A DNA stretch of 64,000 nt from NCBI GenBank assembly GCA_028692275.1, contig JAQUXR010000002.1, positions 62,001-126,000 of the forward strand, written 5' to 3'. The notes under the pieces are model-generated. The model did not search any database. It was not told where the DNA came from and worked only from the letters and a program-made list of their open reading frames with translations. Positions 34,884 to 43,396 of this stretch are shown here, piece by piece (the stretch's first letter is position 1; each line of letters starts with the position of its first letter). Source of the DNA: Frisingicoccus sp009929615. Lineage in GTDB: Bacteria > Bacillota > Clostridia > Lachnospirales > Lachnospiraceae. Made by a program: the position numbers and the translations under genes.

Positions 34884-36245
34884 CTACCTTTCCTCCAGGT
34901 ATGTATATTCCTTTTCTTCCATAATGCTCAAATATGCCGGGCGGATAATCTTGTCTACATTGACAAGTTCCTCAATACGATGGGCACTCCATCCAACAAT
35001 TCGTGCCATGGCAAAAATCGGTGTATACAATTCTAGCGGAATATCCAGCATACTATATACGAAACCACTGTAAAAATCTACATTAGCACTGACACCTTTA
35101 TATATTTTGCGTTTATCTGCAATAACTTCCGGTGCAAGACGCTCAACTGCTGCATAGATTTTAAAATCCTCATCCCGTCCCTTAGCTTCAGCAAGTTTTT
35201 CAACAAATCCTTTGAAAATCTGTGCTCGAGGGTCTGACAAAGAATACACCGCATGACCCATGCCGTAAATTAATCCTTTTTTATCAAAAGCCTGTTTATC
35301 CAAAAGCTTTCCAAGGTAAACCTTAATAGCCTCTTCATCATTCAAATCGGCAACTTCTTCCTTCAACTCCCGCATCATCTCTACGACTTTAATATTTACT
35401 CCACCGTGTTTTGGCCCCTTCAGTGAAGAGAGCGCTGCTGCCACAACGGAATACGTATCTGATCCAGCCGATGTTACAACTCGGGTTGTAAAGGTTGAGT
35501 TATTACCACCCCCATGTTCCATATGCAAAACCAGCGCAATATCCAGAACTTTCGCTTCAAGCTCTGTATACTTCTTATCCGGCCGCAGCATCATAAGAAT
35601 ATTCTCAGCTGTGGACAGGTTTTCATCCGGACGATGAATATAGAAACTATCGCCACATTCATAATGATTATAGGCATGATATCCATAGACCGATAACATC
35701 GGCAAAATACCAATTAACTGCAGACACTGACGAAGTACATTCCCGATAGACTGGTCTGTCATATTCTCATCATATGAAGCCAGTGTCAAAACACTCTTTG
35801 TCACAGAATTCATAATATCTTTACTCGGAGCTTTCATAATAACGTCCCTCGTAAAGTTTGTCGGCAATGTCCTGCTGGCACTGAGAATCTTCTTAAAGTC
35901 GCAAAGCTCCTTATCCTTTGGCAGCTTTCCAAATAAAAGCAGATAGGCAATTTCCTCATAGCCGAAACGCTTATCTGTAAAACCTTTCACTAAATCAATA
36001 ATATTGTATCCCCGATACCATAGTCTGCCATCACAAGGAACCTTTTTACCATCTATATTCTTAAAAGCTTCTATCTTTGAAATATGTGTTAATCCGGATA
36101 AAACACCGTTACCATTCTTGTCCCTAAGCCCCCGCTTTACACCGTATTCATCAAAGAGTTCCCCCGGAATCAAATCCGTATTCTCGCAAATTTTTCCATA
36201 TCTATCGGTATATTCCACAAGGCTCATTCTTTCATTCTGTTCCAT
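34884..36245 (-). CDS. gltA: Citrate synthase
   Basis: 453 aa with a ~45-residue N-terminal extension typical of clostridial forms. Catalytic histidines and aspartate are visible in LHMEHGGGNNSTF, GPKHGGVNIKV and GMGHAVYSLSDPRA, together with RLWYRGYNI near the start of the core. It condenses acetyl-CoA with oxaloacetate, feeding glutamate synthesis in an incomplete TCA cycle. GGAGGTG lies ahead of the ATG and a good promoter further up. No aconitase or isocitrate dehydrogenase gene is adjacent. Confidence 0.95.
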   Translation of the reverse strand: MEQNERMSLVEYTDRYGKICENTDLIPGELFDEYGVKRGLRDKNGNGVLSGLTHISKIEAFKNIDGKKVPCDGRLWYRGYNIIDLVKGFTDKRFGYEEIAYLLLFGKLPKDKELCDFKKILSASRTLPTNFTRDVIMKAPSKDIMNSVTKSVLTLASYDENMTDQSIGNVLRQCLQLIGILPMLSVYGYHAYNHYECGDSFYIHRPDENLSTAENILMMLRPDKKYTELEAKVLDIALVLHMEHGGGNNSTFTTRVVTSAGSDTYSVVAAALSSLKGPKHGGVNIKVVEMMRELKEEVADLNDEEAIKVYLGKLLDKQAFDKKGLIYGMGHAVYSLSDPRAQIFKGFVEKLAEAKGRDEDFKIYAAVERLAPEVIADKRKIYKGVSANVDFYSGFVYSMLDIPLELYTPIFAMARIVGWSAHRIEELVNVDKIIRPAYLSIMEEKEYTYLEER

Positions 36246-36276
36246 CGATAATACACCTCCACCGTATTTTCTTTAA

Positions 36277-36304
36277 ATTTTAGCATTGATTTAAGCAATG
36301 TCAA
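36277..36304 (-). promoter_or_regulatory. Promoter of gltA
   Basis: Minus-strand TTGACA (36299-36304), 16-bp spacer, TAAAAT (36277-36282). Confidence 0.65.
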
Positions 36305-36402
36305 CGAATTCACCGAATTCTTTATAAAACTTTAATTATTTAACAAATATTGGAAATAGGTCATTAGGGCAGGATTTTCTTGCAAAAATACCGATTCAGT
36401 CG

Positions 36403-36900
36403 TTATCTGCTACATCCGTTACATGTACTGCAGTCCCCACATCCGCTGGCCTTAACAATATTGTCAGTCACATAATCCACTTCTATATCATAATCCTTTA
36501 ACGGGAGCCTTATTTCTTTCCCATCACTGTCTATAACATAGATATCGTCCTTTGAAAAACGAATGTAAATGGGTATAATAACATTCGCTCCTGTATCTCT
36601 TGGATCCGGCCTCCACTGAGCCTCTATCCGAAATGCTTTTCCTTCTTTCGGTATACAAATCAGCCCCGTCCCTACTGTTCTGAGTGCCTTTATGCTGCCA
36701 TCCTCACTTAATTCTAATGTTGGCAGATGTTCTTCATCTTTTAAAGGCGTATCGTCATAAGCAATATATAGCCCTGTCTCATGTTTTATAAAAACTGGCT
36801 CCATAGGCTCTGCTGTCTTTAAATTCCCATTTTCATAAAATGTTGCATCCTTAACTTCTATACTTCCATAGGCTGTTTCTATCTGCTGTATATTTTCCAT
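36403..36900 (-). CDS. Hypothetical protein with Cys-rich C-terminal tail
   Basis: 165 aa. No family recognised. The body is short alternating beta strands (TAYGSIEVKDATFYENGNLK, GLYIAYDDTPL, NVIIPIYIRFSKDDIYVID), suggesting a small beta-sandwich, and it ends in CGDCSTCNGC, a cluster of four cysteines that could bind metal. The start is the ATG at 36900, with GGTGG about 9 nt upstream. Reading continues open upstream through the tandem repeats to 37260, but that extension is repeat sequence and lacks a ribosome site, so I exclude it. Cytosolic by the look of it. Confidence 0.7.
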   Translation of the reverse strand: MENIQQIETAYGSIEVKDATFYENGNLKTAEPMEPVFIKHETGLYIAYDDTPLKDEEHLPTLELSEDGSIKALRTVGTGLICIPKEGKAFRIEAQWRPDPRDTGANVIIPIYIRFSKDDIYVIDSDGKEIRLPLKDYDIEVDYVTDNIVKASGCGDCSTCNGCSR

Positions 36901-36925
36901 AATTATTAACCACCTTTGCTTCCTT

Positions 36926-37175
36926 TTCCTGTTCGTACACGGCAGAGGCTCGCAAATGCTTCGCATTTCCTCGCTCGCTTCCGTTGCCTTTTCCTGTTCG
37001 TACACGGCAAAAGCTCGCAAATGCTTCGCATTTCCTCGCTCGCTTCCGTTGCCTTTTCCTGTTCGTACACGGCAAAAGCTCGCAAATGCTTCGCATTTCC
37101 TCGCTCGCTTCCGTTGCCTTTTCCTGTTCGTACACGGCAAAGGCTCGCAAATGCTTCGCATTTCCTCGCTCGCTT
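36926..37175. repeat. Four tandem copies of a 65-bp repeat
   Basis: The marker GTTCGTACACGGCA recurs at 36931, 36996, 37061 and 37126, exactly 65 bp apart, and the copies are near identical; the last is cut after CTCGCTCGCTT. Each unit contains the dyad AAATGC-TTC-GCATTT and GC-rich direct repeats (CTCGCTCGCTT). No stop codon occurs in any frame across the array. Because 65 is not a multiple of 3, any open frame crosses all three phases, so long spurious reading frames appear here on both strands. Confidence 0.95.
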
Positions 37176-37259
37176 TGCTCGCCAAATCGCACCAAATCAG
37201 TCTGCTCGATCCAGCTCGGCATCTGCTTTGGTGCGGCTTGGCTCTGCCGTGTACGAACA
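36930..37259. mobile_element. MITE-like structured element bounded by an 18-bp inverted repeat
   Basis: TGTTCGTACACGGCAGAG at 36930-36947 is repeated exactly, inverted, at 37242-37259. Between these ends lie the 65-bp tandem array and a right-hand hairpin (37181 to ~37240: GCCAA and GCACCAAA pairing with TTTGGTGC and TTGGC). The first array unit shares GGCAGAG with the inverted end while later units read GGCAAA(A/G)G. No transposase and no clear target duplication is seen, so a non-autonomous or REP/BIME-like nature is inference. The rest of 36901-37407 holds only the prfC promoter and leader. Confidence 0.5.
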
Positions 37260-37330
37260 TTATACCATTAAGTGCATAGCGGTAACAATAGGCTCTTTGT
37301 TACATATCTTGGCAAAATACGCCGTCTGTA

Positions 37331-37360
37331 TTGACACTGGCTCTCATGATAAGATATAAT
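37331..37360 (+). promoter_or_regulatory. Sigma-A promoter of prfC
   Basis: TTGACA (37331-37336), 18-bp spacer, TATAAT (37355-37360), about 40 nt before the start codon. Confidence 0.8.
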
Positions 37361-37407
37361 TTAAATTTAGTGATATGAAACAGATATGAATTTTTGGAGG
37401 TAGGCCC

Positions 37408-38997
37408 TTGGCTGATTTTAAAGAAGAAATTAATAAACGAAGAACCTTTGCCATTATTTCCCATCCCGATGCCGGAAAAACAACTTTGACAGAAAAGTTC
37501 CTCCTTTACGGTGGTGCTATTAATCTGGCCGGCTCTGTAAAAGGTAAAAAAACCTCAAAGCATGCGGTCTCCGACTGGATGGAAATCGAAAAACAGAGAG
37601 GTATTTCCGTAACCTCATCTGTGCTTCAGTTTGAGTATGATGGCTATTGCATTAACATATTGGATACACCTGGACATCAGGACTTTTCGGAGGATACCTA
37701 CCGTACACTGATGGCTGCAGACTCTGCAGTTATGGTTATTGATGCTTCAAAGGGTGTCGAAGCCCAGACAAAGAAATTATTTAAGGTATGTCTCCTCAGA
37801 GATATTCCTATTTTTACATTTATTAATAAGATGGACCGGGATGCCACCGATCCTTTTGATTTGATGGATGAAATCGAATCTGTCCTCGGCATTAATACCT
37901 GTCCGATGAACTGGCCTATAGGTTCCGGTAAAGAATTCCGTGGAGTCTATGACCGCCGTGCTAAACATGTCAATACTTTCACCGCTTTTGCAAACGGACA
38001 GAAAGAGGTTGAGTCTGAAACTTTAGCGGTAGACTCTCCTGAACTCCTTGGAATTGTTGGTGATGAACTTTTTCAGACACTTCAGGATGATATTGAATTA
38101 TTAGATGGTGCCAGTGCAGAATTTGATATTGAAAAAGTCAGCCACGGAAAGCAGACACCAGTATTCTTCGGTTCTGCCCTGACCAACTTTGGTATTGAGA
38201 TTTTCCTGAATTATTTCCTTGAAATGACGAGCCACCCGCTGCCTCGTAAATCCGATGCCGGAGAAATCAGCCCATTTGATAAAGATTTTTCTGCCTTTGT
38301 TTTTAAAATTCAGGCAAACATGAATAAAGCTCACAGAGACCGTATTGCTTTTATGCGAATCTGCTCCGGTAAGTTTACTGCCGGTATGGATGTTTACCAC
38401 ATCCAGGGCAAGAAAAAACTCAAATTATCCCAACCACAGCAGCTGATGGCACAGGAGCGAAAGATTTTAGACGAAGCCTATGCCGGAGATATTATCGGTG
38501 TTTTTGACCCGGGTATTTTCTCTATTGGAGATACCATCTCCGTTCCCGGAAAAAATTTCGCCTATGAAGGCATTCCAACATTTGCTCCAGAGCATTTTGC
38601 GAAAGTCCGTCAGGTTGATACGATGAAACGTAAACAGTTCATCAAAGGTGTCAGTCAGATTGCCCAGGAAGGTGCCATTCAGATTTTCCAGGAATATAAC
38701 ACCGGTATGGAAGAAATCATCGTCGGTGTTGTCGGTGTCCTTCAGTTCGATGTCCTCAAATTCCGTTTGGAAAATGAATATGGTGTCGAAATCCGCATGG
38801 ACATGATGCCTCACGAATATATCCGTTGGGTTACCAATACAGAAACAGATGTTGCACGTATTAATGGTACATCCGATATGAAACGAATTAAAGACCTTAA
38901 GGGTAATCCATTACTCCTCTTCATTCATGAATGGGCGGTAAATACCGTACTTGATAAAAATGATGGACTTGAGTTATCCGAATTTGGTCGCTGGTAA
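37408..38997 (+). CDS. prfC: Peptide chain release factor 3
   Basis: 529 aa translational GTPase. G1 SHPDAGKTTLTEK, the RF3-type GAINLAGSVKGKK, G2 region RGISVTSSV, G3 DTPGHQDF and G4 FINKMDRD are all present. It recycles RF1 and RF2 from the ribosome after termination. The start is a TTG at 37408 with GGAGG 7 nt upstream; no in-frame ATG fits, so the weak start codon looks genuine. It is followed after 39 bp by the DUF3842 gene, likely on the same transcript. Confidence 0.95.
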   Translation: MADFKEEINKRRTFAIISHPDAGKTTLTEKFLLYGGAINLAGSVKGKKTSKHAVSDWMEIEKQRGISVTSSVLQFEYDGYCINILDTPGHQDFSEDTYRTLMAADSAVMVIDASKGVEAQTKKLFKVCLLRDIPIFTFINKMDRDATDPFDLMDEIESVLGINTCPMNWPIGSGKEFRGVYDRRAKHVNTFTAFANGQKEVESETLAVDSPELLGIVGDELFQTLQDDIELLDGASAEFDIEKVSHGKQTPVFFGSALTNFGIEIFLNYFLEMTSHPLPRKSDAGEISPFDKDFSAFVFKIQANMNKAHRDRIAFMRICSGKFTAGMDVYHIQGKKKLKLSQPQQLMAQERKILDEAYAGDIIGVFDPGIFSIGDTISVPGKNFAYEGIPTFAPEHFAKVRQVDTMKRKQFIKGVSQIAQEGAIQIFQEYNTGMEEIIVGVVGVLQFDVLKFRLENEYGVEIRMDMMPHEYIRWVTNTETDVARINGTSDMKRIKDLKGNPLLLFIHEWAVNTVLDKNDGLELSEFGRW

Positions 38998-39036
38998 ATC
39001 TCAAATCCTTTACTAACTTCCCAAGGAGGCCTGCAT

Positions 39037-39477
39037 ATGATAAAAAAAGATATCTTAATTACGGTTGTCGATGGTCAGGGTGGTGGCATTGGCCGCCAAT
39101 ATATTGAAAATTTAACAAAAGTTCTTCCTAAGGACCTTCCGGTAATCGTTCGGGCCCTTGGAACAAATTCCGCTGCTACTGCCAATATGATTCGCGCCGG
39201 TGCTACCGATGGTGCAACCGGTGAGAATGCCATTGTTCATAACGCCGGAAAAGCCGATATTATCGTCGGTGTTGTCGCTATTGTCGTTCCGGATTCCATC
39301 CTGGGTGAATTATCCCCGAAAATGGCCCGGGCTGTAGGCCAAAGCGATGCTCTTCGTATTCTTATTCCTTTTGACAGCTGTAATACAAGAATTGCCATGC
39401 TTTCTACCGGAACCCTGCAGCAATTCATTGACCGCGCTGTCCAGCTGACCATCCAGCGAATCAAAGAGCTTAACTAG
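39037..39477 (+). CDS. DUF3842 family protein
   Basis: 146 aa, soluble. It opens with ITVVDGQGGGIGRQYIENL, a Rossmann-like Gly-rich loop that is the mark of DUF3842, then RAGATDGATGENAIVHNAGKAD and IVVPDSILGELSPKMARA. A nucleotide or dinucleotide ligand is plausible from the loop, but no activity is known to me. AAGGAGG lies upstream of the ATG. It sits 39 bp after prfC. Confidence 0.85.
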   Translation: MIKKDILITVVDGQGGGIGRQYIENLTKVLPKDLPVIVRALGTNSAATANMIRAGATDGATGENAIVHNAGKADIIVGVVAIVVPDSILGELSPKMARAVGQSDALRILIPFDSCNTRIAMLSTGTLQQFIDRAVQLTIQRIKELN

Positions 39478-39481
39478 TATC

Positions 39482-39649
39482 TCAGGATTCATCTCCGTCC
39501 ATAGCCCAGCGTACCAGTGTTAAGGATTCCAGGCATACCACGCCAAATAAAAAGAGTCCGCCAATAGCACCCGGTAGAATAACAGCAGTACCTGACCACC
39601 CGATGAATCCAATAAAACCAAAAAATACAAGAATAAATAAACCTAACAT
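39482..39649 (-). CDS. Small membrane protein of 55 aa
   Basis: Starts ATG at 39649, stop TGA at 39482-39484. The protein begins MLGLFILVFFGFIGFIGWSG, with a second hydrophobic stretch (AVILPGAIGGLFLFGVV) and a charged tail RWAMDGDES, so two membrane helices are likely. AAGGAG lies ~11 nt upstream, inside one arm of a hairpin. No family recognised. The coding evidence is the clean frame, the ribosome site and the membrane-like composition. It converges on the DUF3842 gene with only 4 bp between stops. Confidence 0.65.
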   Translation of the reverse strand: MLGLFILVFFGFIGFIGWSGTAVILPGAIGGLFLFGVVCLESLTLVRWAMDGDES

Positions 39650-39658
39650 ATATAATCC

Positions 39659-39689
39659 ACTCCTTTTAACATTTCCTATGTAAAGGAGT
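39659..39689 (-). promoter_or_regulatory. Hairpin enclosing the ribosome site of the 55-aa ORF
   Basis: ACTCCTTT (39689-39682 on the minus strand) can pair over 8 bp with AAAGGAGT (39666-39659), which contains the Shine-Dalgarno of the small membrane protein. This would hide the ribosome site when folded. Confidence 0.45.
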
Positions 39690-39691
39690 AT

Positions 39692-39731
39692 AACAAAGGT
39701 TCAGTCCCTTATACGGGGCTGAACCTTTATT
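39692..39731. terminator. Hairpin/terminator between the CmpB gene and the small ORF
   Basis: AAAGGTTCAG (39695-39704) pairs with CTGAACCTTT (39719-39728), plus CCC/GGG inside. The T tracts are short, so termination may be partial, allowing readthrough from the CmpB gene into the 55-aa ORF. Confidence 0.6.
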
Positions 39732-41049
39732 ATTTCACAATTTTCATATACGGATAAACCTTTTCAATCATTGAATCCGGATACTGCTTATCCAAAAACT
39801 CTCCTATAACTTCCTGCCGGACCGGATGCCGCTTTCGTTGGACATACCGTCCCAATGCCAGTGCTGAAATAAGCACTGCAAGAATCATTACAAACATTAT
39901 TATGTAGGTCAGTACCATTCCTGATACCGGTGGAATTTTTTCTATCTGCCGGCTGACCGCCGGATAAAGAACCTTTACCCAGAAAATAGCTAAAAAGCCC
40001 CATACAAAACAAAAGAGCAAATTAATTCTTCCATTCAGATTAAAAGGAATATGGCTGTAATCCCAGAAAATTGTTCCAAATACAAGCTCTGTAAGTGCTG
40101 AACAGGTATATTCAAATACCCCGCCAAAGAAAAAACCTCCCAGAAAGATATAAAAGTTATTACGCTCTTTCAAGGTATACAGCACACCTGTAATTAAGGC
40201 TCCTCCCATCCCCCATACAAGACTGAATGGAATATAAAGCAGACTGCTGCGGCTCATAATCCGCCCGGTTGTCGTTAGCATATAAACCGTCTCTACAAAG
40301 TCACCAACAAAACCACTGACTAAAAACATCCATATCAGCTTTTCCAGGCACATCCCGGTTGCAAAAGTCTTTTCACGAACCCATCCAAAACCTCGCTCTT
40401 CTGACGGTTCCTGGTTCTTTAACTCAGGAAAACTTGTGTACATTCGATGCTGAACCATATCAAAAATCTGTTTGCCTGCATTTCTCCGCACATCGCCAAC
40501 CCGGTTTGCAACTTCTGTTACCGGTCCGCCTTTAAACTTTATCTTCAAAGATGCCGCCATTGTTACAACAAAGTCCATAATGAATATAATTCCCACACCC
40601 CATACCAGTGCTCGAAAAACGCCCCTTGGTATCAAATGCAAAAAAATGTAAATCGGCGGCTGAAACAGCCACATCGCTATAACTGCCATCACACCCCACA
40701 TTACAGAATATGTGAAACAAATGTATCCATTAAGATTATAAGGCATATCCCTATAGTCCCAAAGTCTCCGTCCTGTGACTTTATACATTAGGGCTCCTGT
40801 AATATATTCAATTAAAGTCACAATACCTACCGCTCCAATAATCTGCCATACAGGATGCATTCCGAAGTCCGACAGTACATTTAAAACAACATACATACTT
40901 ATCCCATATACCGGACAGACAGGTCCATTTAAAAACCCTCGATTGATAAATCGTCCATATCTGAATGCGGCAAATAGTTCCTCAATAATCCAACCTAAAA
41001 CAGAGTATATGAAAAAAGTACCGATAGCTAAATAAATTCTGTATTCCAT
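39730..41049 (-). CDS. Tandem CmpB-type membrane protein (putative ABC transporter type IV)
   Basis: 439 aa with about eleven hydrophobic segments. It contains two copies of the CmpB family module: residues ~5-150 (FFIYSVLGWIIEELFAA, GFLNGPVCPVYG, LWDYRDMPYNLNGYICF) and ~225-385 (WMFLVSGFVGDFVETVY, LLYIPFSLVWGMGG, FWDYSHIPFNLNGRINL). The WDY-x-x-x-P-(Y/F)-NLNG motif occurs in both. Molecular function is not established. The start is uncertain: the ATG at 41049 has GGAG 12 nt and GGGG 3 nt upstream, while a GTG at 41067 would add six residues. It is 42 bp downstream of the deoB stop-to-start region but transcribed away from it. Confidence 0.82.
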   Translation of the reverse strand: MEYRIYLAIGTFFIYSVLGWIIEELFAAFRYGRFINRGFLNGPVCPVYGISMYVVLNVLSDFGMHPVWQIIGAVGIVTLIEYITGALMYKVTGRRLWDYRDMPYNLNGYICFTYSVMWGVMAVIAMWLFQPPIYIFLHLIPRGVFRALVWGVGIIFIMDFVVTMAASLKIKFKGGPVTEVANRVGDVRRNAGKQIFDMVQHRMYTSFPELKNQEPSEERGFGWVREKTFATGMCLEKLIWMFLVSGFVGDFVETVYMLTTTGRIMSRSSLLYIPFSLVWGMGGALITGVLYTLKERNNFYIFLGGFFFGGVFEYTCSALTELVFGTIFWDYSHIPFNLNGRINLLFCFVWGFLAIFWVKVLYPAVSRQIEKIPPVSGMVLTYIIMFVMILAVLISALALGRYVQRKRHPVRQEVIGEFLDKQYPDSMIEKVYPYMKIVK

Positions 41050-41091
41050 AAACCCCAGTTTCTCCACGCTCTCTTTTGTCGTACATTTTTA

Positions 41092-42282
41092 TTATTTCAA
41101 TAGATTTAAAATCGACTGTCCAATAGTCCCTTCCGGCATATTTAATCCAAAATTATCAACCAATGTCGCTCCAATGACCGCAAAACTCTCCTGTTCTCCC
41201 AATGCACCGGCTGCCTCAAAGGACGGCGAGTACAAAAGCAGCGGCACTTTTTCCCGGGTATGGTCCGTTCCCCTGTAGGTCGGGTCATTTCCATGGTCTG
41301 CCGTAATCATTAATAGATCATCTTTTCTCAGTTCCTTTATGAATTCCCCAAGTTTAATATCAAACCTTTCCAGTTCTTCCCGATATCCCTCAGGGTTTCT
41401 TCGATGTCCCCAAAGCGCATCAAAATCAACCAGGTTAACAAAACACAGTCCATGAAAATCCTCTTTAGCCACCTCAATCGTCTGCTCCATACCATGCACG
41501 GAGCTCTTTGAACGCTCTACCCGGCTAATGCCTTCACCATCAAAGATATCCCGTATCTTGCCAATTCCAATAACGTCCAGGCCATTATCCTGCAAAACAT
41601 TCAATGCCGTCTTTCCAAAAGGTTTCAGTGCATAGTCATGGCGATTGCTCGTCCGCTTAAATTCCCCTTTTTTACGTCCTGTATAAGGCCGTGCAATAAC
41701 ACGTCCAACCTTCCATTCCTCACGCATCGTCAGTTCTCTGGCAATTTCACAACAGCGATATAGTTCCTTTAAATCAAAAGTTTCTTCATTTCCACAAATC
41801 TGAAGTACTGAATCTGCTGAAGTGTAGACAATCATATGGCCTGTGGCAATTTCTTCCTCACCCAGTTCATCTAATATAACCGTACCACTGCAGCTTTTAT
41901 TTCCAATAATCTTATGACCTGTCTGACGTTCAAGTTCCTGAATCAAATCTGGTGGAAAGCCATGCTCTGTGAAGGTTTTAAAAGGTGTTGTCACCTTCAA
42001 ACCCATCATTTCCCAGTGTCCTGTCATTGTATCCTTACTTGCACTGGCTTCCCGCAAAGCTGTATAGTACCCCTTTGGAGATGCTTCCGGTTCCACCTGC
42101 TTTAAAGGATGAAGATTGGCCATTCCAAGTTTTTTTAAATTTGGAATAGCAAATGTCTCCGCTCTTTCTGAAATATGGCCCAAAGTATCTGCTCCGGCAT
42201 CTCCATAATCAGCAGCGTCCGGCATCTCTCCAATGCCAAGTGAATCTATAACGACAACAAATATTCGGTGAAAACGTTCCAT
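41092..42282 (-). CDS. deoB: Phosphopentomutase
   Basis: 396 aa, alkaline-phosphatase-like fold. Metal motifs: VVIDSLGIGEMPDAADYGDA at the N-terminus, the phosphorylated threonine region GADTLGHI, DTMTGHWEMMG, and MITADHGNDPTYRGTDHTRE near residue 320. It interconverts (deoxy)ribose-1- and 5-phosphate. The start overlaps the cdd stop by one base (TAATG) with GGGGG upstream. It forms a catabolic trio with cdd and deoC: deaminate, shift the phosphate, then split deoxyribose-5-phosphate. No nucleoside phosphorylase gene is in this cluster. Confidence 0.96.
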   Translation of the reverse strand: MERFHRIFVVVIDSLGIGEMPDAADYGDAGADTLGHISERAETFAIPNLKKLGMANLHPLKQVEPEASPKGYYTALREASASKDTMTGHWEMMGLKVTTPFKTFTEHGFPPDLIQELERQTGHKIIGNKSCSGTVILDELGEEEIATGHMIVYTSADSVLQICGNEETFDLKELYRCCEIARELTMREEWKVGRVIARPYTGRKKGEFKRTSNRHDYALKPFGKTALNVLQDNGLDVIGIGKIRDIFDGEGISRVERSKSSVHGMEQTIEVAKEDFHGLCFVNLVDFDALWGHRRNPEGYREELERFDIKLGEFIKELRKDDLLMITADHGNDPTYRGTDHTREKVPLLLYSPSFEAAGALGEQESFAVIGATLVDNFGLNMPEGTIGQSILNLLK

Positions 42283-42698
42283 TACTTATCAACCCCCAGA
42301 TTTTTCGGAGAAAATGCCTTTGGAAGCAGTTCCTCGAGTGTACATACCTGATAGTCTTCCAGATTCTTTGCCATAATAATCTGGAAATCCTGAGGTATAC
42401 AAAATTCCATCATAACCTGCCGGCATACCCCACAAGGTGCACAATAGTCAAGAATTTCTCCGTATTTACCCCCGACAATGGCAATCGCCTTAAAGTCTTT
42501 AACTCCTTCGCTGACCGCTTTAAAAAATGCAGTCCTCTCCGCACAATTCGACGGTCCATAAGCCGAGTTTTCAATATTACATCCCGTAAAAATACGTCCA
42601 TCCGTACTTAAAAGGGCCGCACCCACTTTAAATTGAGAATAGGGTGCATAGGAATAGGCCAGTTGGTCCAAAGCACTTTGAATCAGTTCTCCCCACAT
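42282..42698 (-). CDS. cdd: Cytidine deaminase
   Basis: 138 aa, the small homotetrameric type. Zinc motifs are NCAERTAFF (C-A-E) and CAPCGVCRQV (PCxxC), with CNIENSAYG for substrate. It converts cytidine or deoxycytidine to the uridine form. GGAAGG precedes the ATG, and it begins 3 bp after the deoC stop. Part of the deoC-cdd-deoB unit. Confidence 0.96.
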   Translation of the reverse strand: MWGELIQSALDQLAYSYAPYSQFKVGAALLSTDGRIFTGCNIENSAYGPSNCAERTAFFKAVSEGVKDFKAIAIVGGKYGEILDYCAPCGVCRQVMMEFCIPQDFQIIMAKNLEDYQVCTLEELLPKAFSPKNLGVDK

Positions 42699-42701
42699 AA
42701 T

Positions 42702-43373
42702 TTATCCTTCCGCTTTGACAATTTTGACAATTCGGCTGGTCCCCAGCCTGTCCACTCCGAGTTCGATAAATTTCTCTGCATCTTCCATGGATGAAATACC
42801 GCCGGCAGCTTTAATCTTTACCCCCGGCCCAATATGCTCTGCAAAGAGAGCCACATCCTCAAATGTTGCTCCTCCTGTAGAAAATCCTGTAGATGTCTTT
42901 ATATAATCGGCTCCTGCATCTGTAATAACTCTGCAAAGCTGCTTCTTTTCTTCTTCAGTCAATAAACAGGTTTCAATAATAACCTTTAAAATATGACTTC
43001 CACAAAGGGCTTTAATATCCCGGATTTCTTCTAATACCATATCATATCTTCCGGATTTTACCGCCCCCAAAGAAATCACCATGTCTATTTCATCTGCTCC
43101 ATTATCCAGAGCATCCTTTGTTTCATAATTTTTAACAGCACTGGTCGCATAACCATTAGGGAAACCGATAACTGTACATATCTGCAATTTATCTCCCACA
43201 TACTCTTTAGCACCTTTCACAAAACATGGTGGTATACATACCGATGCTGTCCCATATTTGATTGCATCGTCACAAAGTGCTTTGATTTCGTCCATTGTAG
43301 CTGTCTGCGTCAGAAGCGTGTGGTCCACTTTAGACAAAATCTCTTCATTTGTTAATTTTCGTTCATGACTCAT
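42702..43373 (-). CDS. deoC: Deoxyribose-phosphate aldolase
   Basis: 223 aa TIM barrel. The Schiff-base lysine is in ADYIKTSTGFS, with the second active lysine in KVIIETCLL and the phosphate site in KAAGGISS. It splits deoxyribose-5-phosphate into acetaldehyde and glyceraldehyde-3-phosphate. The start is the ATG at 43373 with AGAGG 8 nt upstream; a TTG at 43391 would only add leader. It lies 23 bp after the ABC ATPase gene, so it may be transcribed with the amino-acid transporter. Confidence 0.95.
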   Translation of the reverse strand: MSHERKLTNEEILSKVDHTLLTQTATMDEIKALCDDAIKYGTASVCIPPCFVKGAKEYVGDKLQICTVIGFPNGYATSAVKNYETKDALDNGADEIDMVISLGAVKSGRYDMVLEEIRDIKALCGSHILKVIIETCLLTEEEKKQLCRVITDAGADYIKTSTGFSTGGATFEDVALFAEHIGPGVKIKAAGGISSMEDAEKFIELGVDRLGTSRIVKIVKAEG

Positions 43374-43396
43374 ACCTTCAACCTCTTTCAATCTCT

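Noticed and set aside
36926..37175. Possible CRISPR array
   Set aside because: The period is a constant 65 bp with near-identical sequence over the whole unit; there are no unique spacers and no cas genes.
36901..37260. N-terminal extension of the Cys-tailed protein, and other long frames through the repeats
   Set aside because: They consist of repeat sequence that is open in every frame, have no ribosome site, and the ATG at 36900 does.
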